Below are positions 19,526 through 27,224 of a stretch of DNA of 29,166 nucleotides, piece by piece. Origin of the DNA: an uncultured Phycisphaerales bacterium (GTDB lineage: Bacteria > Planctomycetota > Phycisphaerae > UBA1845 > CAIVHJ01). The position numbers and the translations under genes are program-made. The stretch spans positions 1 to 29,166 of the forward strand of contig CAIVHJ010000378.1 of assembly GCA_903905665.1 (NCBI GenBank), read 5' to 3'. The notes under the pieces were generated by a model. That model saw nothing but the letters and a program-made list of their open reading frames with translations. It was not told where the DNA came from and made no database searches. Positions within the stretch are counted from its first letter, which is position 1. Each line of letters begins with the position of its first letter.

Positions 19526-20184
19526 GGGGCCCCCTGTGGTTCAACGGGGTAGCCGGCCTTGCACCACTGCGTGAATCCCCCCTCGAAGATATAGACGGAA
19601 AAAAAATCCAGCGGTTCGTCGATTTCCTGCGTCAGATATTGCGCCGCAAGCACGCTGTCTTCGCAATTTCCTCCCGTGCAATAAATCACAACGCGACGGA
19701 TGGCGCGAGCAGTTTCCAAAACGTCTTTCAAGTTTCGATCGGGATGGTAGTAATCGAATGAAATCGCACCGGGGATGTGCGAAGACTGATACTGTTCTTC
19801 CGCTCGGGCATCGATTACAACGGTGTCGATCCAGTTCTGTTTGTAAAGTTGATATAACTCCTTGAGCGAGATGACCTGATATCCATGAACAGAGGATTGT
19901 CCGAGAGGTGCGGGTTGATTCGAAGGGGGTTTTGAACTTGGTTCGGGGATAGCAAAGATGTTTCTTTCAACTGACGGGGGGGGTACTTTCAGTTCAAAAT
20001 AGTTTCGAGTGATCAGGATGCCGTTACCGTCCGGTTGCCGACTACGGTACGCATTGACTCCCAGCGCCGTGATGACAGCCAGACACAACAACACCCCTGC
20101 TTCGATCAGAATTCGCCAAAGTCCGTAAATGTCGCTTACTCCCGTCACCGCACGAAAAAATCTTCCCCCGCTATTTCTTTTCAA
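19513..20184 (-). CDS. Membrane-anchored rhodanese-like sulfurtransferase
   Basis: Rhodanese-domain protein of up to 223 residues. One N-terminal transmembrane helix (about 24-44, WRILIEAGVLLCLAVITALGV) is followed by a Pro/Ser-rich linker and a single rhodanese domain (about 98-218). Conserved points are VVIDARAEEQYQSSHIPGAISF, the active-site loop starting at C169 (VIYCTGGNCEDS), and the closing FEGGFTQWCKAGYPVE. The loop contains a second cysteine, C174, making a CX4C pair instead of a lone catalytic Cys, so thiol-disulfide chemistry is possible besides persulfide transfer. The domain should face the periplasm. Start choice is open: TTG 20184 would overlap the subtilase stop by 14 bases, whereas GTG 20148, with GGGGGA upstream, would leave a short gap. 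Either way it is in the subtilase operon. Confidence 0.87.
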   Translation of the reverse strand: MKRNSGGRFFRAVTGVSDIYGLWRILIEAGVLLCLAVITALGVNAYRSRQPDGNGILITRNYFELKVPPPSVERNIFAIPEPSSKPPSNQPAPLGQSSVHGYQVISLKELYQLYKQNWIDTVVIDARAEEQYQSSHIPGAISFDYYHPDRNLKDVLETARAIRRVVIYCTGGNCEDSVLAAQYLTQEIDEPLDFFSVYIFEGGFTQWCKAGYPVEPQGAPCPE

Positions 20185-23032
20185 TTGGGATAGTAATGAC
20201 GTTATCTCCCGAACCGCTGTTGTTGATCTGGATCGAACCGACGGTCACAGTTCCGTTGGGTGTCTGGGGTGGAGTGTTCTCCAGATTGAAACGAAATCGG
20301 CTCGCGATTCCCGGATACAACATCGGACTTCCGGTGACCTTGATTTCGATCGGATTCTTGTACATATATGTTAGCTTCACTTTGGCTGTGGCGGAGACGC
20401 CCTCGTCTTCAAGCGCAAAAGCGGGTTTGATCTCCAGATTGCAGTTGACGCCCGAAGCATCGGGACTGGGGTTATCCACCTTCATTTCCACTTTGCGATA
20501 GGTCATGCCTTCCTTGGCGATGGCCGATCCCTTGGCGTCAAAAACATTGAGCGAGACATCCGTGAACTTCGCATAATCCGCCTTGGAAAACTCGCATTCG
20601 ATCCGAACGGCCGAAATTTCCGGATTGAACGTAATGCTGCGCGTGGCGGTGTCGTTTTGAGGCGTGAGATTCTGATCGGAGCTCATCTGGAATCCCTCGA
20701 TGGTGCCTTCGGCTTTGACGGGAACTGGGAACTCAAACTGCTGAAGCAGTGAGAATCCGCCGCCGGGCATCTGTCCCGCCGTGTGTCCCCAGCTGGAGAT
20801 TTGGGCTGGTTCAGCCTGCACCCCGCTGAAACGCACTTCGAGATTGCAGTGCGCTGCTTCGTCGGGTCGGCGATCCAGCAGGCACAACTCCCACACCCCC
20901 GGTTCCAGTTCGTCGGTAATGGTCCAGCGAGCTTCAGTTTTCTGGTTCGTCGTATCCAGTCCAAACGGTCTGTTTTCGATGGCAGAACCGTCGGGCTTAT
21001 ACAACTGATAGGCACGAAGTTCCGCCTTCTTGCCCTCGACCGCCGAAAGACGCAGATGCATCGCGCCGGCGCCGGCGGGAACGGCAATGAAATACCGCTG
21101 CACCTGCCAACCGTTCACCTGCTGGTCGTTCAGCGCCAGTTGATACACGTTCTGCGTGCCGAAGGTATACGGAATCGCGATCGTGTTGACCAGCCGAAAT
21201 CCAACCTGTCCCTCGGCGACGCCGGATACCGTGGCGACATACAATCCGGGTTGCGTAAGTTTGCTGGTGTCGTAATCGACCCGCACGGTGGCGGATTGTT
21301 CGCTGCGGAAATAAACCTGTTCCTGCCGTGGTTTGCACCAGTCGGCATCGGATTTGATCTGATATTGTTTCGAAAAGGCAGCCACCGCCTCGGCCTCCGC
21401 CCTCGGAATGAATCGCGGACGAATCGTGAAAATCTGCGAACGATCATTCGGATAGTATGGACTTCGCCAATACGCCGCTGGTCCCGAACCACCCGGCGCC
21501 AGCGGGGACGTCGTGCTCACGTCGAAGTCGTACAGAATATCCTCCGCCAAGGTCGATACCAGTTGTGTATAAACCTCGCACGCATGTGTCAAATCGGGAA
21601 TCCCCGCCCCGTAATCCAGCGCAGTGAATCCCTCGATCGGTTTCGCGCTTTGTTCCAGAGCCGATTTCACCCAACTGCCGCGAGGTTCCACGTTCGGATA
21701 TTTTTGCATCACTCCGCTGATCATCACTGCGCCCATTCCGGCGGCGTACGGACCCGCCATGCTCGTCCCCGACCAAAAATCGCCCTTGCGATTCCAGTGA
21801 GGGACGGTCGAAGTGCTCCATCCGGGAACGGCGATGTTGGGTTTGCCGAGTTCACCACCGCGTGAACTGAATGGTGCTACCTGCGGTCCTTTCAAATTAA
21901 ACCCCATGACGTCTCGCGCTGAATCGGCAGCCAGTAACGCTCCGATGGAAATCACGGCGCTTGCGGCAGTTGGTGTCCCGATCGTAGATAGCCCCGGTCC
22001 TTCGTTTCCGGCGCTGCTGAACACCGACAGATTCGGATGAGTCAGACACAACCGATCCAGAAATTGATCAATATCCGACTGTCCTTCCATCTCCGAACCG
22101 ATCCCGTAACTCAGGTTGCACACTACCGGAACTTTGTGGTCGATGGCATATTGCGCGGCATATTCAAACGCCTTTTTCTTGCTGCCGGTGACTGTAGCAC
22201 CGCCCGCCAAAGTCCCGTGACCAATTTTCAGACTGATGACTTTCGCCCCGGGAGCTACTCCGTTGAAATCCGCCTGTCCGTTGATTCGATAACCCGAAGC
22301 GATACCGGCGACATGCGTCCCGTGCCCACCGTCGTCAAAATGAAAACTGACCCGCTTCTCTTCCAGATAGACATTGAGCGAAAACGTCATCGGAGCGACC
22401 TGTCGTTCTTTCTTTTCACGAGCGAACTGGAATGAATCGAATTTGACGTGATAGTTTTGCAGCGGTTTGTCGTCAGACCAATCGCGGTTGGAATTGGTAT
22501 CCACATAAACGACGGCGTCATCGTCTCCGGCGCTAGGTGGGGCGACTACCAGCACGGCGAATTCGTCGTCTCCCTGCCCGTTGTCATTGATGTCGCTAAC
22601 CTCGGAATTGGCGAACCGTTCCTCGTCAAGCACGCCGAACCAGAACTTCGACCCTTTCGGTTGCTTGTCATAATCCTTGAAGCGGTATTCGACCGGCGTT
22701 CCATCTTCGTCTGTGTGAACGAAGCATCCTTTTGCGGTGTCATATTTGATTTCCGCAATCGACACGTCGCCCTCACCGGTGAAATCGCGAACGTCGATGA
22801 CTTTCACGTCACCGGTCGATGTGGTTCGTAACCCCGACACGCCCATTTCCACGCCGGTGTCGAGAATCGCGATCACCACCCCGCGACCGTCGATGTCTGG
22901 ATGTTCCCGATGGAATTTGTCCACGCCGCACGTGCTCAGGGAAAGTTGCGTCCACGGGATTTGCTTTTCTTCCCCCCAAACCGGATGGGACAAAACCAAC
23001 AGCAACACCAGCATCGCCTGTTTGTAACTCAT
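20171..23032 (-). CDS. Secreted S8 serine peptidase resembling tripeptidyl-peptidase II
   Basis: Large subtilase of about 953 residues. The start at ATG 23032 is supported by GAGGAG at 23044-23039, 6 bases upstream, and by a signal peptide beginning there (MSYKQAMLVLLLVLSHPVWG); the frame opens further upstream at 23134. The catalytic triad is D58 (VVIAILDTGVE), H237 (GGHGTHVAGIASG) and S424 (SGTSMAGPYAAG), with oxyanion N343 (SSAGNEGPG). The insert of about 180 residues between Asp and His is the hallmark of tripeptidyl-peptidase II. Other segments also match that family as I know it, including VVYVDTNSNRDWSDDKPLQNY and NGVAPGAKVISLKIG. The C-terminal half (about 500-953) is beta-rich, as in TPP II. 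Eukaryotic TPP II is cytosolic; this one carries a secretion signal. It leads an operon with the rhodanese and MauE-like genes. Confidence 0.9.
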   Translation of the reverse strand: MSYKQAMLVLLLVLSHPVWGEEKQIPWTQLSLSTCGVDKFHREHPDIDGRGVVIAILDTGVEMGVSGLRTTSTGDVKVIDVRDFTGEGDVSIAEIKYDTAKGCFVHTDEDGTPVEYRFKDYDKQPKGSKFWFGVLDEERFANSEVSDINDNGQGDDEFAVLVVAPPSAGDDDAVVYVDTNSNRDWSDDKPLQNYHVKFDSFQFAREKKERQVAPMTFSLNVYLEEKRVSFHFDDGGHGTHVAGIASGYRINGQADFNGVAPGAKVISLKIGHGTLAGGATVTGSKKKAFEYAAQYAIDHKVPVVCNLSYGIGSEMEGQSDIDQFLDRLCLTHPNLSVFSSAGNEGPGLSTIGTPTAASAVISIGALLAADSARDVMGFNLKGPQVAPFSSRGGELGKPNIAVPGWSTSTVPHWNRKGDFWSGTSMAGPYAAGMGAVMISGVMQKYPNVEPRGSWVKSALEQSAKPIEGFTALDYGAGIPDLTHACEVYTQLVSTLAEDILYDFDVSTTSPLAPGGSGPAAYWRSPYYPNDRSQIFTIRPRFIPRAEAEAVAAFSKQYQIKSDADWCKPRQEQVYFRSEQSATVRVDYDTSKLTQPGLYVATVSGVAEGQVGFRLVNTIAIPYTFGTQNVYQLALNDQQVNGWQVQRYFIAVPAGAGAMHLRLSAVEGKKAELRAYQLYKPDGSAIENRPFGLDTTNQKTEARWTITDELEPGVWELCLLDRRPDEAAHCNLEVRFSGVQAEPAQISSWGHTAGQMPGGGFSLLQQFEFPVPVKAEGTIEGFQMSSDQNLTPQNDTATRSITFNPEISAVRIECEFSKADYAKFTDVSLNVFDAKGSAIAKEGMTYRKVEMKVDNPSPDASGVNCNLEIKPAFALEDEGVSATAKVKLTYMYKNPIEIKVTGSPMLYPGIASRFRFNLENTPPQTPNGTVTVGSIQINNSGSGDNVITIPIEKK

Positions 23033-23113
23033 ACCGTGCTCCTCAATTTGAAAATTATGAAAATTGTACTCCTGCGTAAAAATTAATGACGACCGCGAGA
23101 GGAATAGTCTGTC

Positions 23114-23132
23114 GCAAAATGGGCCATTTTGC
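23114..23132. promoter_or_regulatory. Operator-like palindrome between divergent subtilase and DUF456 genes
   Basis: Perfect 9-base arms GCAAAATGG and CCATTTTGC flank a single G. The site lies 81 bases before the subtilase start and 34 bases before the likely DUF456 start, in the short divergent promoter region. Its symmetry and position fit a dimeric repressor or activator site; no matching regulator gene is in the window. Confidence 0.4.
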
Positions 23133-23166
23133 AAATCGCTCGTTTGGCGGTATCGTGTATGACAGT

Positions 23167-23718
23167 ATGTCCCCTGCGGTATTGAATCTCTTGTGTCTCA
23201 TTGCTTTACTCGCCGGCTTGATGCTGGGAATGTTGCTCGTTGTTTTCCAGTTGCCGGGGACGTGGTTCATCCTGGTCGCAACTACCGTCTATGCCTGGCA
23301 TTACCATTTTCAGGGAATCGGCTGGATCACGCTGGTGGTTCTTGGCGTGTTGGCGATTGTGGCTGAAGCAGCCGAAGTGTGGGCTGGATTCCTGGGTGCG
23401 TCAAAAGCCGGCGCAAGCAAATCCGCGACGTGGGGTGCTTTTATTGGTGGATTGGTCGGTCTGATCGCATTCACACCGTTGATTCCGATTCCGATCGTCG
23501 GGTCGATTTTGGGGGGCGTGCTGGGGTGCTTTGGCGGGGCGTTTGTCAGTGAGTACTACATTCACACTCATCCCAGCGGTCTCGTTGATGCCGGTCACGG
23601 CTTGCGTGTGGGTTTCGGCGCCGCTATCGGCCGTCTCGCGGGTTTGCTCATCAAAATGCTCATCGCCCTCATCATGACCGGCACCATTCTCGGTTTTCTC
23701 CTCTTACATGCCAGGTAA
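23167..23718 (+). CDS. DUF456 family membrane protein
   Basis: Integral membrane protein of about 183 residues in the DUF456 family, function unknown. An N-terminal pair of helices (LNLLCLIALLAGLMLGMLLVVFQLPGTW) is followed by FQGIGWITLVVLGVLAIVAEAAEVWAG. Then come glycine-rich segments (GASKAGASKSATWGAFIGGLVG, IVGSILGGVLGCFGGAFVSEYY) typical of the family, and a final helix. The frame is open from 23086. ATG 23167 is preferred because the membrane domain starts at once, but it lacks a clear Shine-Dalgarno; ATG 23119 and GTG 23155 cannot be excluded. Transcription is divergent from the subtilase operon, with a palindrome between the two. Glycine-zipper helices suggest close packing in the membrane; no substrate or reaction can be proposed. 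Confidence 0.85.
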   Translation: MSPAVLNLLCLIALLAGLMLGMLLVVFQLPGTWFILVATTVYAWHYHFQGIGWITLVVLGVLAIVAEAAEVWAGFLGASKAGASKSATWGAFIGGLVGLIAFTPLIPIPIVGSILGGVLGCFGGAFVSEYYIHTHPSGLVDAGHGLRVGFGAAIGRLAGLLIKMLIALIMTGTILGFLLLHAR

Positions 23719-24237
23719 CTTGCTACGCACATTATTCCCCAAGGGATATTACAAAATTGGAAACCCGACTTTGTATCTGTTCTTGTATAGCACCCGGCAT
23801 GCCGGGTGTCTTCTTCCGGAATTCACCTATGTCTGAATCCATTGCATTTCCCCGTGTCCTACTGCTCTTGATCTGTCGGGTCCGTGATGCCTCAGACCGG
23901 CCCAGAGGGATGGTTGATACTGGTCTTCGATTTCTCTGCAAGCAGCATCCCGATGGAATGTCTTTCTTTGGGGTCAACCAATGTTCTTAATCCGGTTTTC
24001 CATTCATAATTCCTCATTCATAATTCCGAATTTTCTTCGCTGCCCGCTGTCGGCTACCGGCTTCCGGCTATCTCCCCTCCCCCCATGCAAAATTACCAAA
24101 CGAACCCATCTTCAAGTGACACTTGAACCTGAGATACTACTGTGTCTTTCAAGGAGTTAGTGATATATTCTCATGGCAAAAACTGTTTTTGAACCTATCC
24201 TGTTTGCCTGCACCATCGTTTGCAGAAAGGCAGAACT
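23719..24237. other. Gene-free region with palindromes and degenerate repeat-like text
   Basis: No gene is supported. Visible structures are a perfect 18-base palindrome CACCCGGCATGCCGGGTG at 23792-23809 (possibly the DUF456 terminator, though it lacks a T run), a direct repeat TTCATAATTCCTCATTCATAATTCC-like stretch near 24004-24030, and TTCAAGTG-A-CACTTGAA at 24111-24127. The rest is low-information sequence like the long spacer at 26410-27432. Confidence 0.5.
23792..23809. repeat. Perfect 18-base palindrome downstream of the DUF456 gene
   Basis: CACCCGGCATGCCGGGTG is fully self-complementary and lies 73 bases after the DUF456 stop. It is related in sequence to the CACCGGC/GCCGGTG hairpin at 13994-14012, so it is probably another copy type of the same REP-like family. 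Confidence 0.55.
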
Positions 24238-24347
24238 CTAAGTAGAAACGCAGAATGAATCGTTGGCTCGAAGTCAGTATAAATACCGCACGTGACGGCA
24301 GTTATGCATATCGGGGATCTAATGAATCTTTCTGCGTTTCTACTTAG
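24238..24347. repeat. 110-base element bounded by perfect 18-base inverted repeats
   Basis: CTAAGTAGAAACGCAGAA (24238-24255) is the exact reverse complement of 24330-24347. Between them are 74 bases with no reading frame of note, and AATGAATC occurs once near each end. No clear target-site duplication is seen. The structure fits a miniature inverted-repeat element or a long-stem non-coding RNA. It ends 119 bases before the SsnA-family gene start, so it may also lie in that gene's leader or promoter region. Confidence 0.65.
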
Positions 24348-24410
24348 GACAATGGTGGCTAATGTCCTTTCTTGGTATTCGGCGCTCGTGTGTTTCGTAT
24401 TCGGGGAACG

Positions 24411-24459
24411 TATACTCAGGCGTATGATCTTTGCACTCAATTATGATTTACTGAGGTGA
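24411..24459 (+). promoter_or_regulatory. Possible -10 box and ribosome-binding site of the SsnA-family gene
   Basis: TATACT at 24411-24416 matches 5 of 6 bases of the -10 consensus, but the -35 region is not recognisable. GAGGTG at 24453-24458 lies 8 bases before the ATG at 24467 and fixes that start. Confidence 0.35.
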
Positions 24460-24466
24460 TTATTTC

Positions 24467-25780
24467 ATGGGTATCGTACTTGAAAACGCCATACTGATTG
24501 ATTTGGATCCGAAGCAGGTCGAGATCGGTAGTCTTCGCATCGACGGCGGGCGAATCGTCGAACGCGCTTCAAGCGTCAGCCGCCAGCCGGGCGACGAAGT
24601 CGTGGATTGCCGGGGCGCCGTGGTGCTTCCGGGACTGGTCAACGGTCATACGCATCTTTATTCCGCGCTGGCCGCCGGAATGCCTCCCCCTCCTCAATGC
24701 CCATCCAACTTTGAAGAGGTGCTCAAGTATGTTTGGTGGCGACTGGATCGGGCGCTCGATGCCGAATCCAACGAGATGTCGTCGCGCATCGGCGCAATCG
24801 GTGCCGTGCGCTGCGGAACGACCACGTTAATCGATCATCATGCTTCACCCAATTGCATTCGCGGTTCGCTGGACCACATCGAAAAAGGACTCGCCGAAAT
24901 CGGATTGCGCGGTGTGCTGTGTTACGAAACGACCGACCGCAACGGGCCGCAGGGACGCGATGCCGGGCTTGAAGAGAATCGACGGTACCTTGAAAAATGC
25001 ACAAATTCACAAAATAACAAATTCGCAGGAATGGCAGGCGCCCACGCTTCGTTTACGCTCGAAGGTGAGACGCTCGATAAACTGGCAAGTCTCGCCGAGG
25101 GGTTTGGTGTAGGCGTGCATATTCACGTCGCGGAAGATCCGTGCGATGAAGAACAGTGCCAAGCGCAGAATCAAACCTTGCTGATCGACTGGTTGACGGG
25201 ACATGGAATCCTGCGGTCGGATTCGATATTGGCTCACGGTACCCATCTGAATGAAGACGCCGCCAAACGAATTGCCGGCGCGGGTGCGATGGTCGCTCAT
25301 TGCCCCCGGTCCAACATGAACAATGCCGTGGGCTATGCACCGATCAAATCCTTCGGCAACCACGTCATGCTGGGAACCGACGGGATCGGCAGCGATATGC
25401 TCACCGAAGCACAGACCGGCTGGTTCATCGCCTGCCACGAACATGCGGGCCTCACTCCCTCCGACGTGCTCAACATGATGGTCGCATCAGCCCGACGGGC
25501 CTCCGCCGCACTGGATATCACGCTGGGTCAATTGACGGTCAACGCGGCCGCCGATGTCGTGATCACGGATTATGTTCCTTTCACGCCGATCCATTCCGAG
25601 AACCTGGCGGGTCACGTTCTGTTTGCACTGGGGGCGCAATACATCCACAGCGTGATCGGCAACGGCAAGTTTCTGATGCGGAATCGGACCATCACTACCT
25701 GCGACGAGTCCGCCGTGCGCCGCGCCGCAAGCAAAATATCCACCCGACTCTGGGACCGATTGGCGAAGATTCATTCATGA
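24467..25780 (+). CDS. ssnA: SsnA-family aminohydrolase (amidohydrolase superfamily)
   Basis: Metal-dependent hydrolase or deaminase of 437 residues, close in length to E. coli SsnA (about 440). Family-specific segments include YVWWRLDRALD, TTLIDHHASPNCIRGSLDH, GVLCYETTDRNGPQG, CPRSNMNNAVGYAPI and MLGTDGIGSDMLTE. Likely metal ligands are H61 and H63 (NGHTH), H218 or H220 (HIHVAED), H257 (LAHGTHL) and D305 (GTDG). The physiological substrate of SsnA is unproven. In enterobacteria and clostridia it is encoded with purine-catabolism and selenium-dependent molybdenum hydroxylase genes, so a purine or other N-heterocycle is likely. GAGGTG precedes the ATG at a suitable distance. The 3' end overlaps a convergent MocA-like gene by 10 bases, matching the known ssnA-mocA neighbourhood. 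The hydroxylase itself is not in this window. Confidence 0.88.
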   Translation: MGIVLENAILIDLDPKQVEIGSLRIDGGRIVERASSVSRQPGDEVVDCRGAVVLPGLVNGHTHLYSALAAGMPPPPQCPSNFEEVLKYVWWRLDRALDAESNEMSSRIGAIGAVRCGTTTLIDHHASPNCIRGSLDHIEKGLAEIGLRGVLCYETTDRNGPQGRDAGLEENRRYLEKCTNSQNNKFAGMAGAHASFTLEGETLDKLASLAEGFGVGVHIHVAEDPCDEEQCQAQNQTLLIDWLTGHGILRSDSILAHGTHLNEDAAKRIAGAGAMVAHCPRSNMNNAVGYAPIKSFGNHVMLGTDGIGSDMLTEAQTGWFIACHEHAGLTPSDVLNMMVASARRASAALDITLGQLTVNAAADVVITDYVPFTPIHSENLAGHVLFALGAQYIHSVIGNGKFLMRNRTITTCDESAVRRAASKISTRLWDRLAKIHS

Positions 25781-26409
25781 CTTTTCCCGATGTGTTGATC
25801 ATAATCATCCGGTGTGTCGATATCGACGAGGACGCCGGATGAGCGACTTTCCACCAGGCGGACTTGTTGAACATACGTTCGCGTCAGAGCGTTCAGGCCG
25901 TCGTTGCATTTCTCGGAATGAACAAACGGGACCAAATAAGCGGGGAAAATGATCGGGTGTCCGCGACGACCTTGATGAGCGGCGATCACGATCCGATCGG
26001 GACAGTGACGAAATTCCGCCACGCACCGATCCACATCCTCCGTGGCGATGTTGGGATGATCACCCGGACAAATCAAAAATCCGTCGGTTTCCTTGATGGT
26101 CTGCCGGGTAAACCAGTCGAGCAATCCGATTCGCACCGAATCGATCATTTCGCTTTGTGGATCGTCGTTGATCGACACAAAGAGATTCGGAAACTTGTTC
26201 AGGTCGAGTTGCGCGGCGATCGCACTTTGGGTGACGAGAGAGACACCCGCCGCTTGCGACGCGGCGAGCGATTGGAGAATCCCCAGTAACATAGGTTGGC
26301 CGTTCACGTCAAGCAATTGCTTGGTACGCCCCATCCGCCGCGACCAACCGGCAGCAGGAACAACAGCATAAACACATGAAGCAGTCATCTTCTTTTCACA
26401 ATTATCCAT
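25771..26409 (-). CDS. MocA/MobA-like molybdenum-cofactor nucleotidyltransferase
   Basis: Nucleotidyltransferase of 212 residues, in the family that attaches CMP or GMP to molybdopterin for molybdenum hydroxylases. The N-terminal signature PAAGWSRRMGRTKQLL (residues 18-33) is the nucleotide-binding loop, with W22 and the RMG and K30 positions as in MocA-type enzymes. Further conserved points are FLICPGDHPNIATEDVD (metal-binding Asp region), GRRGHPIIFPAYL and VDIDTPDDYD near the C-terminus. AGGAGG about 4 bases before ATG 26409 fixes the start; ATG 26388 is the alternative. MocA makes molybdopterin cytosine dinucleotide for xanthine-dehydrogenase-type enzymes. The convergent SsnA-family gene supports that reading, but cytidylyl versus guanylyl specificity cannot be told by eye. 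Confidence 0.87.
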   Translation of the reverse strand: MDNCEKKMTASCVYAVVPAAGWSRRMGRTKQLLDVNGQPMLLGILQSLAASQAAGVSLVTQSAIAAQLDLNKFPNLFVSINDDPQSEMIDSVRIGLLDWFTRQTIKETDGFLICPGDHPNIATEDVDRCVAEFRHCPDRIVIAAHQGRRGHPIIFPAYLVPFVHSEKCNDGLNALTRTYVQQVRLVESRSSGVLVDIDTPDDYDQHIGKSHE

Positions 26410-26707
26410 TGTTCCTCCTGCACGAATACTAACTCAAGTTGTTTGCAACTACAAAGATACGAAAAAATACAGAATTGAGAGTGGAAAATGGCGATTAGGA
26501 AATTCCTGTTCAGAATGGAAGCCTGAATCATGATTTATGAACAATGTCTGCGGATTGGGGATTAAGGAATGATGAAGAGGTTCGAGATGCATCCGCCGGA
26601 AAAGGTCCTTCCAATTATTTCCTACTTGTCCGGATTTTGAACGGCGAGTCGTGAATGTCCATCTCGTTGGGTTTCCGCAGTCTGACCGGAGGAAACCGAA
26701 CGGGTGA

Positions 26708-26748
26708 AGGGGGACAGGAGTCGTAAACCACAGGACTCCAGTCCCCCT
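26708..26748. repeat. Hairpin with 15-base arms (14 of 15 paired)
   Basis: AGGGGGACAGGAGTC (26708-26722) pairs with GACTCCAGTCCCCCT (26734-26748) except for one central position, around an 11-base loop. The right arm ends in a single T, so it is not a standard intrinsic terminator. Confidence 0.65.
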
Positions 26749-26860
26749 TGCATTCTCTACCGCAGAGTACGCGGAGAAGAATGAGAAATTGAAAATGGAA
26801 AATTGAAAATGAATTCCATCGCAGAAGGGGATTGAGGATTAAGGGCAAATCCTAAAGCGT

Positions 26861-26933
26861 GATGGAACACCACTGCTCGAGAACAAGGGTACACCGACCG
26901 GGTGGCACTGCTCTTGAGCAGTGGTACTCCATC
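26861..26933. repeat. Nested hairpin with 22-base arms (19 of 22 matching)
   Basis: The left arm 26861-26882 (core ACCACTGCTC) is nearly the reverse complement of the right arm 26912-26933 (core GAGCAGTGGT). Inside, CACTGCTC-TT-GAGCAGTG at 26906-26923 forms a second, alternative hairpin sharing the right arm. The same core recurs at 27225-27240. Confidence 0.65.
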
Positions 26934-26934
26934 A

Positions 26935-26951
26935 TGTCCCCGAAGGGGACA
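26935..26951. repeat. Hairpin TGTCCCC-GAA-GGGGACA
   Basis: Seven-base perfect arms around GAA, starting 1 base after the previous hairpin ends. It shares the CCCC-GAA-GGGG core with the hairpin at 27005-27021. Confidence 0.65.
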
Positions 26952-26962
26952 AACATGAATAG

Positions 26963-26982
26963 CCGCAGGCGTGAGCCTGCGG
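26963..26982. repeat. Hairpin CCGCAGGC-GTGA-GCCTGCGG
   Basis: Eight-base perfect arms around a GTGA tetraloop, which is a stable GNRA loop. It is a different sequence family from its neighbours. Confidence 0.65.
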
Positions 26983-27004
26983 GCAAGAATCACCCCATAC
27001 CCAA

Positions 27005-27021
27005 CAACCCCGAAGGGGTTG
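27005..27021. repeat. Hairpin CAACCCC-GAA-GGGGTTG
   Basis: Seven-base perfect arms around GAA, with the same core as 26935-26951 but different outer pairs, so pairing is kept while the sequence varies. Confidence 0.65.
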
Positions 27022-27224
27022 AATTTCACTCTTTTCCCTTTTCTTTTTTCCCGCTTCTTTGCGCCATTGCGTCTTCGTGGTTAATTTTCGCTAAAAATTT
27101 TTTCCCCTCTCTCCCATCGACTTCCGCGTTTCTTCCCTCGTCCGGAACAGACCAGTGAGTAAGTTTACTTATAGAGGCCGCGAGGTCGGTCTCGGATGGT
27201 ACCATCGGTGTGTCGTGTGTTGTG

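Noticed and set aside
20783..21865. 360-codon plus-strand frame opposite the subtilase gene
   Set aside because: Antisense shadow with Arg-rich, low-order composition and no recognisable motif.
24195..24440. 81-codon minus-strand frame over the 110-base inverted-repeat element
   Set aside because: The frame simply runs through the inverted repeats; it has no ribosome-binding site and no domain.
26615..27158. Several 75-100-codon frames in the hairpin spacer
   Set aside because: They are built from palindromes and low-complexity text, overlap one another on both strands and lack starts with ribosome-binding sites.
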